Part shown: positions 5,670 to 11,717 of the stretch, piece by piece | How the letters are laid out: every line of letters starts with the position of its first letter | Position numbering within the stretch: the first letter of the stretch is position 1 | Assembly: GCA_964628435.1 (NCBI GenBank) | Contig: CAZVON010000016.1 | Coordinates: 1 to 24,133, forward strand | Direction of reading: 5' to 3' | From: CAZVON01 sp964628435 | GTDB lineage: Bacteria; Patescibacteriota; Microgenomatia; Levybacterales; UBA12049 | DNA length: 24,133 bases | Position numbers and translations under genes: made by a program | The notes under the pieces: generated by a model | What the model was told of the DNA's origin: nothing | Seen by the model: only the letters and a program-made list of their open reading frames with translations | Databases searched by the model: none

Positions 5670-6038
5670 ATGCCTGTCATTTCGGTCATCACTTCCCAGG
5701 CGTTCGCAAACAACCTTGGCGCGACTGCTCGGCAAAATCTCGCTGCCGAATGGATTCAGATCGTCAGTCAGATAGTAGACGAGCCTGTTTCGTACATGGT
5801 CGTATTCTGGACACCCTACTTTGACGCAACCAATCCATTGGAACTGGAGCTGCATGTTCAGTATTCGCACGAAGACAGTCCTGAAGAGGTGAAGCGAGTT
5901 GTCAACGAGCTTATCACAGCTCTTTTGGACTCCATGAAAAAGTCCACAGACCTTCCCAAAGGAATCCTAGTAGGAGTGTGGCCGTTGCCAATACCCATTA
6001 CAGGCTTCAACTTCTCTTTCGTCGGGCGTGTGAACTAA
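5670..6038 (+). CDS. Cassette B second gene, possibly tautomerase-like fold
   Basis: The 122-aa product starts MPVISV. An N-terminal Pro after Met, an overall length near 115-125, and the order of beta strand, helix, strand (PVSYMVVFWTP), strand (ELELHVQYS), helix (VKRVVNELITALLDSM), strand (GILVGVWPLP) recall the tautomerase superfamily (MIF/CHMI-like). In that superfamily Pro-1 is the catalytic base. This is a fold guess from layout, not a motif match. It clearly resembles the second gene of cassette C: MPxI start, (V/I)xVxWxP in the middle, G(V/I)WP near the end. AAAGGAG lies six bases before the ATG. A hand count of bases 5670-5739 gives 38 of 70 G or C, far above the AT-rich glycan genes. 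Confidence 0.65.
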   Translation: MPVISVITSQAFANNLGATARQNLAAEWIQIVSQIVDEPVSYMVVFWTPYFDATNPLELELHVQYSHEDSPEEVKRVVNELITALLDSMKKSTDLPKGILVGVWPLPIPITGFNFSFVGRVN

Positions 6039-6060
6039 GCTTTCCGAAAACACAATAGTG

Positions 6061-6140
6061 CAAGAGCACCCTTAAGATCCTAATAAGGATCAGTCTCACG
6101 AAAGTGGGATTTCTGAAAAGATAGAGGGTGTTTTTGTTGT
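6061..6140 (+). terminator. Multi-hairpin terminator of cassette B
   Basis: The outer stem CACCCT / AGGGTG (6067-6072 with 6125-6130) is followed by TTTTT. Inside are a perfect GATCCT-AATA-AGGATC hairpin (6076-6091), a TCTCAC-GAAA-GTGGGA hairpin with a GNRA loop (6094-6109), and a small TCT-GAAA-AGA hairpin (6112-6121). This is a junction of arms closed by a terminator stem, much more elaborate than a simple terminator. AGTGCAAG precedes the stem, as in cassette A. Confidence 0.65.
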
Positions 6141-6143
6141 TAT

Positions 6144-6172
6144 TTGTACTTTTAAAATCGGTATATTACAAT
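6144..6172 (+). promoter_or_regulatory. Predicted leaderless promoter of the DUF4258-like gene
   Basis: TTGTAC (6144-6149), 17 bp, TACAAT (6167-6172), then six bases to the ATG at 6179. No Shine-Dalgarno site is present. The -10 and its distance to the start codon match the promoters of the RarA/MgsA and Fic genes in this window. Confidence 0.65.
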
Positions 6173-6178
6173 ACTCGT

Positions 6179-6532
6179 ATGGGATTCGCGCAGCAATATG
6201 CGGGGGCGATTTGGACGCACCATGCGCTTGAACGTCTTGGGCAACGTGGACTGTCGCAAGAACTTGCAGGACAAACATTCTCAAGACCCGACAGAACGCT
6301 TATTGGAAAACAAGCAGGAACCATTGAGTACCAAAAAAACTTTGGGAAATCATTGGTTACGGTAATTGCCAAAAAAAACGATCGGGGAGAGTGGATTATT
6401 CTTTCCTGTTGGATTGACCCTCCTCTTGCGGGATCAATCGATGTATACAAAAAAGAAGCATGGAAAAAATACCAAAAAGCAGGATTCTGGGGAAAACTTT
6501 TTTATGTAATCAAAAAACAACTAGGATTCTAA
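6179..6532 (+). CDS. DUF4258-like small protein
   Basis: The 117-aa product carries a pattern typical of DUF4258: WTHHALERLGQRGLS near residues 12-26 (HAxxRxxQRGIS-type), then SRPDRTLIGKQAGTIEYQK, then LVTVIAKKNDRGEWIILSCW. Some DUF4258 proteins have been linked to RelE-like toxin folds, but no antitoxin partner is adjacent here, so a toxin role is not supported. The C-terminal 25 residues are basic and aromatic (KKYQKAGFWGKLFYVIKKQLGF) and could touch the membrane. The start is ATG 6179, directly behind a leaderless promoter. An upstream GTG at 6128 lies inside the cassette B terminator and is rejected. The 3' end overlaps the convergent RarA/MgsA gene by 12 bases. Confidence 0.7.
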   Translation: MGFAQQYAGAIWTHHALERLGQRGLSQELAGQTFSRPDRTLIGKQAGTIEYQKNFGKSLVTVIAKKNDRGEWIILSCWIDPPLAGSIDVYKKEAWKKYQKAGFWGKLFYVIKKQLGF

Positions 6533-7723
6533 AAACTTTTTGTTTTTGAGTTTCTCTGGTAAAAACGACAATCCTTTTTGCGGTCCTACATAGGTATTAC
6601 CCCATGTATAGTTTTTCGCGTATCCTACGTTTTTCATAAGCTTTGTTGGCGCGTTTCTCAAATGCAGTGGAACGGGCTCGTTTGGAAAATCGTATACTGT
6701 CTGTTTTGCTTTCGATAACGCATTCGTTGTTGCACGTGACTTGGGTGCTTTTGCCAAGTATACGACAATATGGGCTAAAATAAGTTGCGCTTCTGGCATG
6801 CCGATTTTATGAATTGCCTCAAAAGCCTCGTTTGCCTGAATAAGAGCTCCCCTGTCTGCCAATCCAATATCCTCTGAAGCAAAAATAATCATGCGCCTTG
6901 CAATAAATTTTGGGTCTTCCCCGTTTTCAAGCATTCTTGCTAAATAATAGAGTGCTGCGTCTGGATCTGAGCCGCGCATAGATTTTATAAACGCAGAAAT
7001 AATATTATAATGCTCGTCTGCTTTTTTATCGTATAGCCCTGCGGATTTTGTCTGAAAAACTTCTTTAAAAATATCGCTTGTAATCTTTTTGTCTTTGTAC
7101 TGAGTTACTGCTATTTCTAAAGAGTTGAGCATAATACGAGCATCGCCACCAGATAATCGAGTCACAAGCTCTAATGCGTCATTATTTATTACCTTTTTAT
7201 ATTTTCCCAATCCTTTTTCTGAATCAGTTAGTGCTTTTTTAACAAGAGACGCCAATTCTTCTTGCGACAAACTCGCAAGTACAAACACTCGACATCTAGA
7301 TAATAGCGCGCTAATTATTTCAAACGAGGGGTTTTCCGTTGTCGCGCCAATAAGTATTATTAATCCATTTTCTACATGAGGAAGTAGACTATCTTGCTGG
7401 GCTTTGTTCCACCGATGAATTTCGTCGATAAACAAAATCGTCCTTTTATTGCAACGTTGATTCTCTAAGGCGAGCTTTACAACATTTTTTAAGTCTTCTT
7501 TACCACTTCCCACAGCAGACAATGTATGAAAATCTGCATGTGCTTCTTTGGAAATAATGTACGCGAGCGTTGTTTTTCCACTACCTGGTGGTCCCCAGAA
7601 AATCATCGAGAGCAGACTGTCTTGTTCTATCATTCTACGGATAATTTTCCCTTTCCCGACCAAATGTTCTTGTCCAACAAATTCTTCCAGATGATGAGGC
7701 CGCATGCGGTATGCCAGATTCAT
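6521..7723 (-). CDS. rarA: RarA/MgsA-type replication-associated AAA+ ATPase
   Basis: The 400-aa product is full length for the family. It has LAYRMRPHHLEEFVGQEHLVG at the N-terminus, Walker A GPPGSGKT (44-51), Walker B LFIDEIH (97-103), sensor 1 GATTENP (126-132) and the arginine-finger region LLSRCRVF (140-147). The conserved C-terminal MgsA domain includes SAFIKSMRGSDPDAALYYLARML and YPFNEP-like DFPNEPVP. RarA/MgsA is a clamp-loader-like ATPase acting at stalled replication forks with single-stranded DNA-binding protein. The start is set at the ATG at 7723, matching the family N-terminus. An in-frame TTG at 7747 lies within the promoter. The 3' end overlaps the convergent DUF4258-like gene by 12 bases. 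Confidence 0.95.
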   Translation of the reverse strand: MNLAYRMRPHHLEEFVGQEHLVGKGKIIRRMIEQDSLLSMIFWGPPGSGKTTLAYIISKEAHADFHTLSAVGSGKEDLKNVVKLALENQRCNKRTILFIDEIHRWNKAQQDSLLPHVENGLIILIGATTENPSFEIISALLSRCRVFVLASLSQEELASLVKKALTDSEKGLGKYKKVINNDALELVTRLSGGDARIMLNSLEIAVTQYKDKKITSDIFKEVFQTKSAGLYDKKADEHYNIISAFIKSMRGSDPDAALYYLARMLENGEDPKFIARRMIIFASEDIGLADRGALIQANEAFEAIHKIGMPEAQLILAHIVVYLAKAPKSRATTNALSKAKQTVYDFPNEPVPLHLRNAPTKLMKNVGYAKNYTWGNTYVGPQKGLSFLPEKLKNKKFLES

Positions 7724-7729
7724 GAGGCT

Positions 7730-7758
7730 ATTGTATACACTTCGCAATCATTTTGCAA
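7730..7758 (-). promoter_or_regulatory. Predicted leaderless promoter of rarA
   Basis: On the minus strand: TTGCAA (7758-7753), 17 bp, TACAAT (7735-7730), then AGCCTC and ATG at 7723. With no ribosome site present, transcription and translation should start at about the same base. Confidence 0.7.
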
Positions 7759-7865
7759 AAAATAAGTATTTAAAAACTTAAAGAACTTACTATCCCATTT
7801 CTTACCTATTTTTTTTTCATTTATTAGCTAGATTTATTAAAATAATTAATTACCCTTAAAAACTT

Positions 7866-8291
7866 ATGAATAAACCAGTAAACCGAAGACATATTGCGGT
7901 GATAGATATCAGCGAAGACGTAATTGACGCACTTTCAGAAGGACTTAAGCTATTTGGCTATAAACCACTTGGAATTCATCTTCCACAGGCAATACGCGGG
8001 CAGTGGAACGTAACAGAGATGCTTGACTCATTTAACGCCGGCGTGGTCATCTGTGAAGTTCCCTTTCCATACCAACAACATTGGGATTACTTTAAAAGTA
8101 TGAGAGCAGACCAGGCAAATAGGAAACGCCGATTCATTGTAACAACCACGGAAAAAACTGAGTTAGAACACTCGAGCGATTTTGATCCATCGATAAAAGT
8201 ATTTAGAAAACCGTTTTCACTCACTGAAATTATGGAAGAAATCCGCACAGAATCAACCCATGAACCAAGAATCAAACGAGAAAAAGGCTAA
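7866..8291 (+). CDS. Degenerate response-regulator receiver domain protein
   Basis: The 141-aa stand-alone protein has receiver-like order. It has IAVIDIS near residues 10-16 (only D14 of the usual acidic pair), VVICEVPFP at 60-68 where the phosphorylated Asp is normally found, RFIVTTTE with T94/T95 at the Thr/Ser switch position, and VFRKPF with the conserved Lys 115 followed by Pro-Phe. The phospho-acceptor position holds Glu (E64), which often mimics a permanently active state, so phosphorylation is unlikely. No output domain follows. The last ~15 residues are charged. No histidine kinase is nearby. No clear promoter or ribosome site was identified; the ATG follows an AT-rich stretch (7800-7865). 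Confidence 0.7.
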   Translation: MNKPVNRRHIAVIDISEDVIDALSEGLKLFGYKPLGIHLPQAIRGQWNVTEMLDSFNAGVVICEVPFPYQQHWDYFKSMRADQANRKRRFIVTTTEKTELEHSSDFDPSIKVFRKPFSLTEIMEEIRTESTHEPRIKREKG

Positions 8292-8307
8292 AGAAATCCC
8301 CCGATCA

Positions 8308-8319
8308 GATCTGCAGATC
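8308..8319. repeat. 12-bp palindrome downstream of the receiver gene
   Basis: GATCTGCAGATC is a perfect 12-bp palindrome within the 170-base gap between the receiver-like and VanW-like genes. No T-run follows, so it is not a convincing intrinsic terminator. The remaining gap holds the VanW promoter. Confidence 0.3.
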
Positions 8320-8392
8320 CTTGTATTCCTATATTCCTCTTTGTAGCACACTTTTTTTCCAGGCTTTTGTATTAAAAACAAGCTCTCCGAAT

Positions 8393-8421
8393 TTGACAAG
8401 AGGCTTATAGTATGGTATACT
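8393..8421 (+). promoter_or_regulatory. Near-consensus promoter of the VanW-like gene
   Basis: TTGACA (8393-8398), 17 bp, TATACT (8416-8421) with TGG before the hexamer (extended -10). It has a perfect -35, one mismatch in the -10 and ideal spacing, so it is the best vegetative promoter in the window. The start point near 8428 leaves a leader of about 34 nt with no Shine-Dalgarno site. Confidence 0.8.
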
Positions 8422-8461
8422 TTATCTATAGTATTAACTTCATATTAAACCTATAAAACAT

Positions 8462-9103
8462 ATGATCGATACAATCACTCATACCGTTGCCGCAACCTCG
8501 GCTTTGATGACTACAGCTTTTATACAGCCTCAAACAGAGGTACTCGCGCAACGTCATATCTCGCTTAATAATCGGTACGCGGTCCCCAGTGTGAATGAAG
8601 TGTTTAAGGACAACATTCTCCTTAACATGGCCTATATGTCTGAGCGTGTAAAAGACAATAAAAACATTCGGTTTGAAGAAGTCAAACATCCATTTCACTA
8701 TGAAATGACTCTGCAACCAAACCAATCATTCGCTTATCATGAAGACGTTTTGCCGCAGTATAAGGGAACCATTTCCAAAACAACCAATGCTCATTTTAAT
8801 GCCTTAGAAGGATTTAAATCTGATGGGTACTTAGTTGGAGATGGCGTCTGCCATTTAGCTTCGCTCATAAACTGGGTAGCCAAAGACGGTGGGCTTGAAG
8901 TCTACGCGCCGGCAAACCACGATTTTGCAGCCATTCCAGAAATTCCCCGTGAATACGCAATCGCGATCTACAATCAACCTGGAAGTCCATATATTGGCGC
9001 GATGCAAAATTTGTATATTAAAAATAACAAAAGCAAAGCTATTCGTTTCGTATTTGAGTATAACAACGATGTCTTAAAACTCACGCTTGTGGAAGCTGTT
9101 TAG
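8462..9103 (+). CDS. VanW-like domain protein
   Basis: In the 213-aa product the C-terminal half matches the VanW family: NQSFAYHEDVLPQY (87-100), then DGYLVGDGVCHLASLINWVAK-type core with GDGVC at 126-130, H153, and LYIKNNKSKAIRFVFEY (184-200) followed by the final strands. VanW-type proteins are common in Gram-positive bacteria and CPR and are thought to act at the cell wall. The biochemical role is unknown. The N-terminal 30 residues (THTVAATSALMTTAFIQPQT) are only moderately hydrophobic, so a signal peptide is uncertain. The C-terminus overlaps the convergent Fic gene by 23 bases. A near-consensus promoter suggests strong expression. Confidence 0.82.
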   Translation: MIDTITHTVAATSALMTTAFIQPQTEVLAQRHISLNNRYAVPSVNEVFKDNILLNMAYMSERVKDNKNIRFEEVKHPFHYEMTLQPNQSFAYHEDVLPQYKGTISKTTNAHFNALEGFKSDGYLVGDGVCHLASLINWVAKDGGLEVYAPANHDFAAIPEIPREYAIAIYNQPGSPYIGAMQNLYIKNNKSKAIRFVFEYNNDVLKLTLVEAV

Positions 9104-10175
9104 GGCTAGACTCATCGAGCCTGTAATAACTTGATTTCGTTCCTCCGAATTTATTCAATAAACCTTTTTTCACCAGTGACGAAAGTAAAGCATGAGCTTG
9201 TTGCCTGGTTACCGAAAGTAACTCAACGACATCTGGAGTTTTTACTGCCTTTTTATCAATCACCAGTTGTAATACTTCTTCTTCGCGTGGTGTTACTAAT
9301 ACTCGTTTTTCTCCTGTTACTTCTTCCAGTTTAGTCTTTTTAAGCGTTTCTATACGTGCGAGAGCCGCCTGAAGCGAATAAGCTATACCATCGAGAAAAT
9401 ATTCTAACCAACGCGTTTTATCACCATTACTGCTCTTACCCCCCGAACGGGCAGGCAGGTCAGCGGTATGAAGAGCATCCGAATACGCGGATCTGTCTAT
9501 ATCGTAGTAATCGTCTAAGATAAAAAATTTGGACACCTGGTACTGTTTTAGTAATAAGTAATATGCCGTGAGGATTCGAGCTAAACGTCCATTTCCATCA
9601 AAAAAAGGATGGATATATGCAAATTCATGATGAAAAATACCGGCTTTGATCAAAGGATGCAATTCGTCTTCCTGCATAAGCCATGTATATAGTTGTGTAA
9701 GAAATCGCTCTATTTCTGCTTTTGAGTGAAACGGCGGATTATGCTTGACTACAACTTCTAACTTTGTTTTATGGCCAACAAAAACCGGACCATCTCGAAA
9801 CTCTCCGAGATCCTTTTGCTCTATCCCTTTCATAAGCTCATGATGAAGCTCTTTTGTAAGCTGGGAGGTGATCGGCTCTCTTTTTTTAGCAAGAATAAAA
9901 ATATGATTTAAAACTAAAAAATAGTTTCTTACTTCTTTTTCCGACTTTGTAGTAGGAATTTGATCTCCAAGCACAATATTCGTTACGTCATAAGGCGATA
10001 ACGGATTGCCTTCAATGCTTGTAGAATAATGGGTTGCGAGAATCTGATTTTCTTGCGTGAGCTTAAGCGATAAAGAAGGAATGAGTTTTTCCGAAGCGAG
10101 CTGGCCGTACAGTCGTTCTATACGTGCTATTTGATTAACCATCGAGGGAGTAAAATGAAAACGAGGGTCAAACAT
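9081..10175 (-). CDS. Fic-domain protein with C-terminal winged helix
   Basis: The 364-aa product carries the full Fic motif HPFFDGNGRLAR (189-200, catalytic His189). It also has an N-terminal STSIEGN segment (51-57) that fits the inhibitory (S/T)xxxE(G/N) motif of class II Fic proteins, where the Glu blocks ATP gamma-phosphate binding. Residues about 300-355 (PREEEVLQLVIDKKAV...LLNKFGGTKSSYYRL) look like a winged helix-turn-helix, so DNA binding and autoregulation are possible. Fic enzymes usually transfer AMP to a protein hydroxyl. The start is ATG 10175, six bases after a TATACT -10. A longer ORF to 10289 runs through the promoter and is rejected. A GC-rich insert near ADLPARSGGKSSN interrupts the otherwise conserved region after the active site. 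Confidence 0.9.
   Translation of the reverse strand: MFDPRFHFTPSMVNQIARIERLYGQLASEKLIPSLSLKLTQENQILATHYSTSIEGNPLSPYDVTNIVLGDQIPTTKSEKEVRNYFLVLNHIFILAKKREPITSQLTKELHHELMKGIEQKDLGEFRDGPVFVGHKTKLEVVVKHNPPFHSKAEIERFLTQLYTWLMQEDELHPLIKAGIFHHEFAYIHPFFDGNGRLARILTAYYLLLKQYQVSKFFILDDYYDIDRSAYSDALHTADLPARSGGKSSNGDKTRWLEYFLDGIAYSLQAALARIETLKKTKLEEVTGEKRVLVTPREEEVLQLVIDKKAVKTPDVVELLSVTRQQAHALLSSLVKKGLLNKFGGTKSSYYRLDESSPKQLPQA
9439..9460. repeat. GC-rich palindromic insert inside the Fic gene
   Basis: CCCCCCGAACGGGCAGGCAGGT stands out against AT-rich flanks and contains the inverted repeat CCCG-AA-CGGG. It encodes DLPARSGGK in the Fic protein, between DALHTA and the next conserved helix, where related proteins usually have a short loop. 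It looks like a small mobile palindromic element that inserted in frame. No second copy was found in this window. Confidence 0.4.
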
Positions 10176-10181
10176 ACCTTC

Positions 10182-10210
10182 AGTATAACAGAATAGTAAA
10201 AATTTGTCAA
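10182..10210 (-). promoter_or_regulatory. Leaderless promoter of the Fic gene
   Basis: On the minus strand: TTGACA (10210-10205), 17 bp, TATACT (10187-10182), six bases to the ATG at 10175. The -35 is a perfect consensus hexamer. Confidence 0.8.
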
Positions 10211-10237
10211 TATATATGTAAATGTATTTGTCAATAT
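10203..10237. repeat. Direct repeats in the Fic promoter, possible operator
   Basis: TTTGTCAATAT occurs at 10203-10213 and again at 10227-10237, a spacing of 24 bp, and the first copy covers the -35. TTGTCAAT recurs near 10284. Two sites on about two helical turns overlapping a -35 suit a repressor dimer pair, and the winged-helix end of the Fic protein itself is the obvious candidate (inference). Confidence 0.45.
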
Positions 10238-10396
10238 CCCTGCTGATATTCCTATACTTAACTATGGACGAAATATATAACCTTGTCAATCCTTATTGTA
10301 GAGATATGTCTTTGTAAGAAATTGCCATCAGAATAAATGATGAGTTTTTCTTATATTCTCAGCCAAATCAAAACAATCACCAGATATGAACAAAAT

Positions 10397-10426
10397 TTGA
10401 CTTCATTTTTGCTGCGATGTTATAAA
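10397..10426 (+). promoter_or_regulatory. Promoter of the small secreted protein gene
   Basis: TTGACT (10397-10402), 18 bp, TATAAA (10421-10426), preceded by TGT (extended -10). The start point near 10433 gives a leader of about 138 nt. The remaining Fic-side gap (10211-10396) shows only the operator-like repeats and AT-rich sequence. Confidence 0.6.
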
Positions 10427-10570
10427 TAAATCTCTTTTGATACTTCACAATGCTAAAACGCGCATTTATCCATCTTTGTTCTTTCTCTTAATAAAAACGT
10501 CATTTATTCACTATGCTCATGCTTGGCCAAAAAACTGTTGAGATTTTTACTTATGAAAGGAGGTGATTAA

Positions 10571-10849
10571 ATGGGAAAGAGACTTAAAATTTCGTTTGTT
10601 CTCGCCTTGTTTGTAGCTGCCCTTTTGGTAACACCAGGTGCAGCATCAGGAAATACTCGGCCAGGATGGGGATATGGAGATAAAAATCATGTCCATACAG
10701 GACCCCCCGGACATTCTATCCGTCCTGTCCAACTGGTAAAAGGAAGCCAGAATGCCAATGTCTCTATAAAGGTACACGGTAATTCTGGAAATACAAATAT
10801 TTTTGTCCAGATCATTAACTTTATTGGACGAAATATTTTTAGGGCATAG
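10571..10849 (+). CDS. Small secreted Gly/Asn/His-rich protein
   Basis: The 92-aa product has a signal peptide (basic MGKRLK, then hydrophobic ISFVLALFVAALLV, cleavage probably near GAASG|N at about residues 25-27). The mature part of about 65 residues is rich in Gly, Asn, His and Pro (RPGWGYGDKNHVHTGPPGHS) and ends in a beta-like repeatable segment (NANVSIKVHGNSGNTNIFVQIINFIGRNIF). There are no cysteines and no domain is recognised. The ATG is preceded by AAAGGAGGTGATTA, almost the full anti-Shine-Dalgarno complement, and the stop of a 5-codon ORF that the site itself forms (10553-10570) touches the start codon. With the extended -10 promoter this suggests a very abundant exported protein. 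A surface structural role is possible but unproven. Confidence 0.78.
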   Translation: MGKRLKISFVLALFVAALLVTPGAASGNTRPGWGYGDKNHVHTGPPGHSIRPVQLVKGSQNANVSIKVHGNSGNTNIFVQIINFIGRNIFRA

Positions 10850-10863
10850 CCCAAAGTTTGTAT

Positions 10864-10895
10864 AGTATGCCGTAAGAAATTTCTTACGGCATACT
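10864..10895. terminator. Perfect 32-bp palindrome, bidirectional terminator
   Basis: AGTATGCCGTAAGAAA (10864-10879) is followed directly by its exact reverse complement (10880-10895). It lies between two convergent genes and would end the small secreted protein mRNA and the 9-kb glycan operon. There is no good U-run on either side, so stability or protection of 3' ends may matter as much as termination. Confidence 0.65.
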
Positions 10896-10922
10896 TGAAG
10901 TTATCCTCCAATTACTTATTAG

Positions 10923-11717
10923 CTATTTTTTTGTGGTATAGAGTATATACGTAAGTACATAGGTAATTATGCTGGTGATACAAGCGATAAAAATTGAAAG
11001 GACACCGAGCTCACTGGTTTTATAGTACACCACAAGCCCTCCGATAAGACTAGCTGTACTTATATAACAAACTTCTTTCTTATTGAGTTTATTTTTTGAA
11101 GGATCTTTGAGCGCGCGAACGTACATCCGGACTGCGGGCCAGGAAGATTTAGGTTCTAGTAATGGTGCACTTTTCTTTTCTTGCGTATGGCTTATTACCA
11201 TACCAACTCCACTTATAATAACAATTGCTAATAAAATATTCAGATTAAAAAAATAACTAACAAATCCACTTTTGATCGCTTCTGCAAGAAAAAGCATAAG
11301 ATATGTAACAACGGAGATTTGAAAAAGATCTCTCACAACCAAGCTCATCGCGGAAATGTGTCGTAATGGTTGTAACGGTAAAGCTGATCTTAAATTATAG
11401 GTGTCTTTGTGGTAATAGTAAATCGATTTAGATTTATTAATCAGAACTACTCTATAGACAATTACGAGAATAAGAGCAATTATTTCGTTAAACAAAAGCA
11501 CCTCCAAGAGCAATGACTGCAGGGTAATGGGTATGCCGATCAACTGTGCATAAAAGGCAAGAAGAGGAACAATAATAAAAGAACCCATAAATGAGAATGT
11601 ACTTCTTTGTACGACATCTATTTTTTTACGAGGGAAAAAAACAAAAGAAACCATAAGACCGGGAATCACACAAACAAATAAAATGGTGAAAATAGTTTCG
11701 ATTATTGAATTACCCAT
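10923..11717 (-). CDS. DUF1616-like membrane protein, last gene of the glycan operon
   Basis: The 264-aa protein has about six hydrophobic segments. The N-terminus (IPGLMVSFVFFPRKKIDVVQRSTFSFMGSFIIVPLLAFYAQL) has the PG-x-x-x-x-FPRKKxIDxxxR...SF pattern of DUF1616 proteins, which are often encoded with surface polysaccharide or S-layer glycosylation genes. The C-terminal half (two helices around a basic loop, ALKDPSKNKLNKKE) is not recognised. Its ATG overlaps the stop region of the upstream gene by 8 bases, so translation is coupled. The position at the end of the operon suggests a role in assembly or export, but the molecular function is unknown. Confidence 0.7.
   Translation of the reverse strand: MGNSIIETIFTILFVCVIPGLMVSFVFFPRKKIDVVQRSTFSFMGSFIIVPLLAFYAQLIGIPITLQSLLLEVLLFNEIIALILVIVYRVVLINKSKSIYYYHKDTYNLRSALPLQPLRHISAMSLVVRDLFQISVVTYLMLFLAEAIKSGFVSYFFNLNILLAIVIISGVGMVISHTQEKKSAPLLEPKSSWPAVRMYVRALKDPSKNKLNKKEVCYISTASLIGGLVVYYKTSELGVLSIFIACITSIITYVLTYILYTTKK

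Noticed and set aside
6128..6178. N-terminal extension of the DUF4258-like protein from GTG 6128
   Set aside because: The extension runs through the cassette B terminator and the gene's own promoter; ATG 6179 fits the leaderless pattern.
6179..6532. Toxin-antitoxin module around the DUF4258-like gene
   Set aside because: No small partner gene is adjacent on the same strand; the neighbours are a cassette terminator and a convergent rarA gene.
8292..8340. GATCTGCAGATC palindrome as a terminator
   Set aside because: No T-run follows and the stem is short without a loop; listed only as a repeat.
10451..10566. Short ORFs in the leader of the small secreted protein (MLKRAFIHLCSFS at 10451; MLMLGQKTVEIFTYERR at 10513)
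   Set aside because: No terminator or alternative pairing was found with them and no codon run stands out; the second merely overlaps the ribosome site. Kept only as weak candidates.
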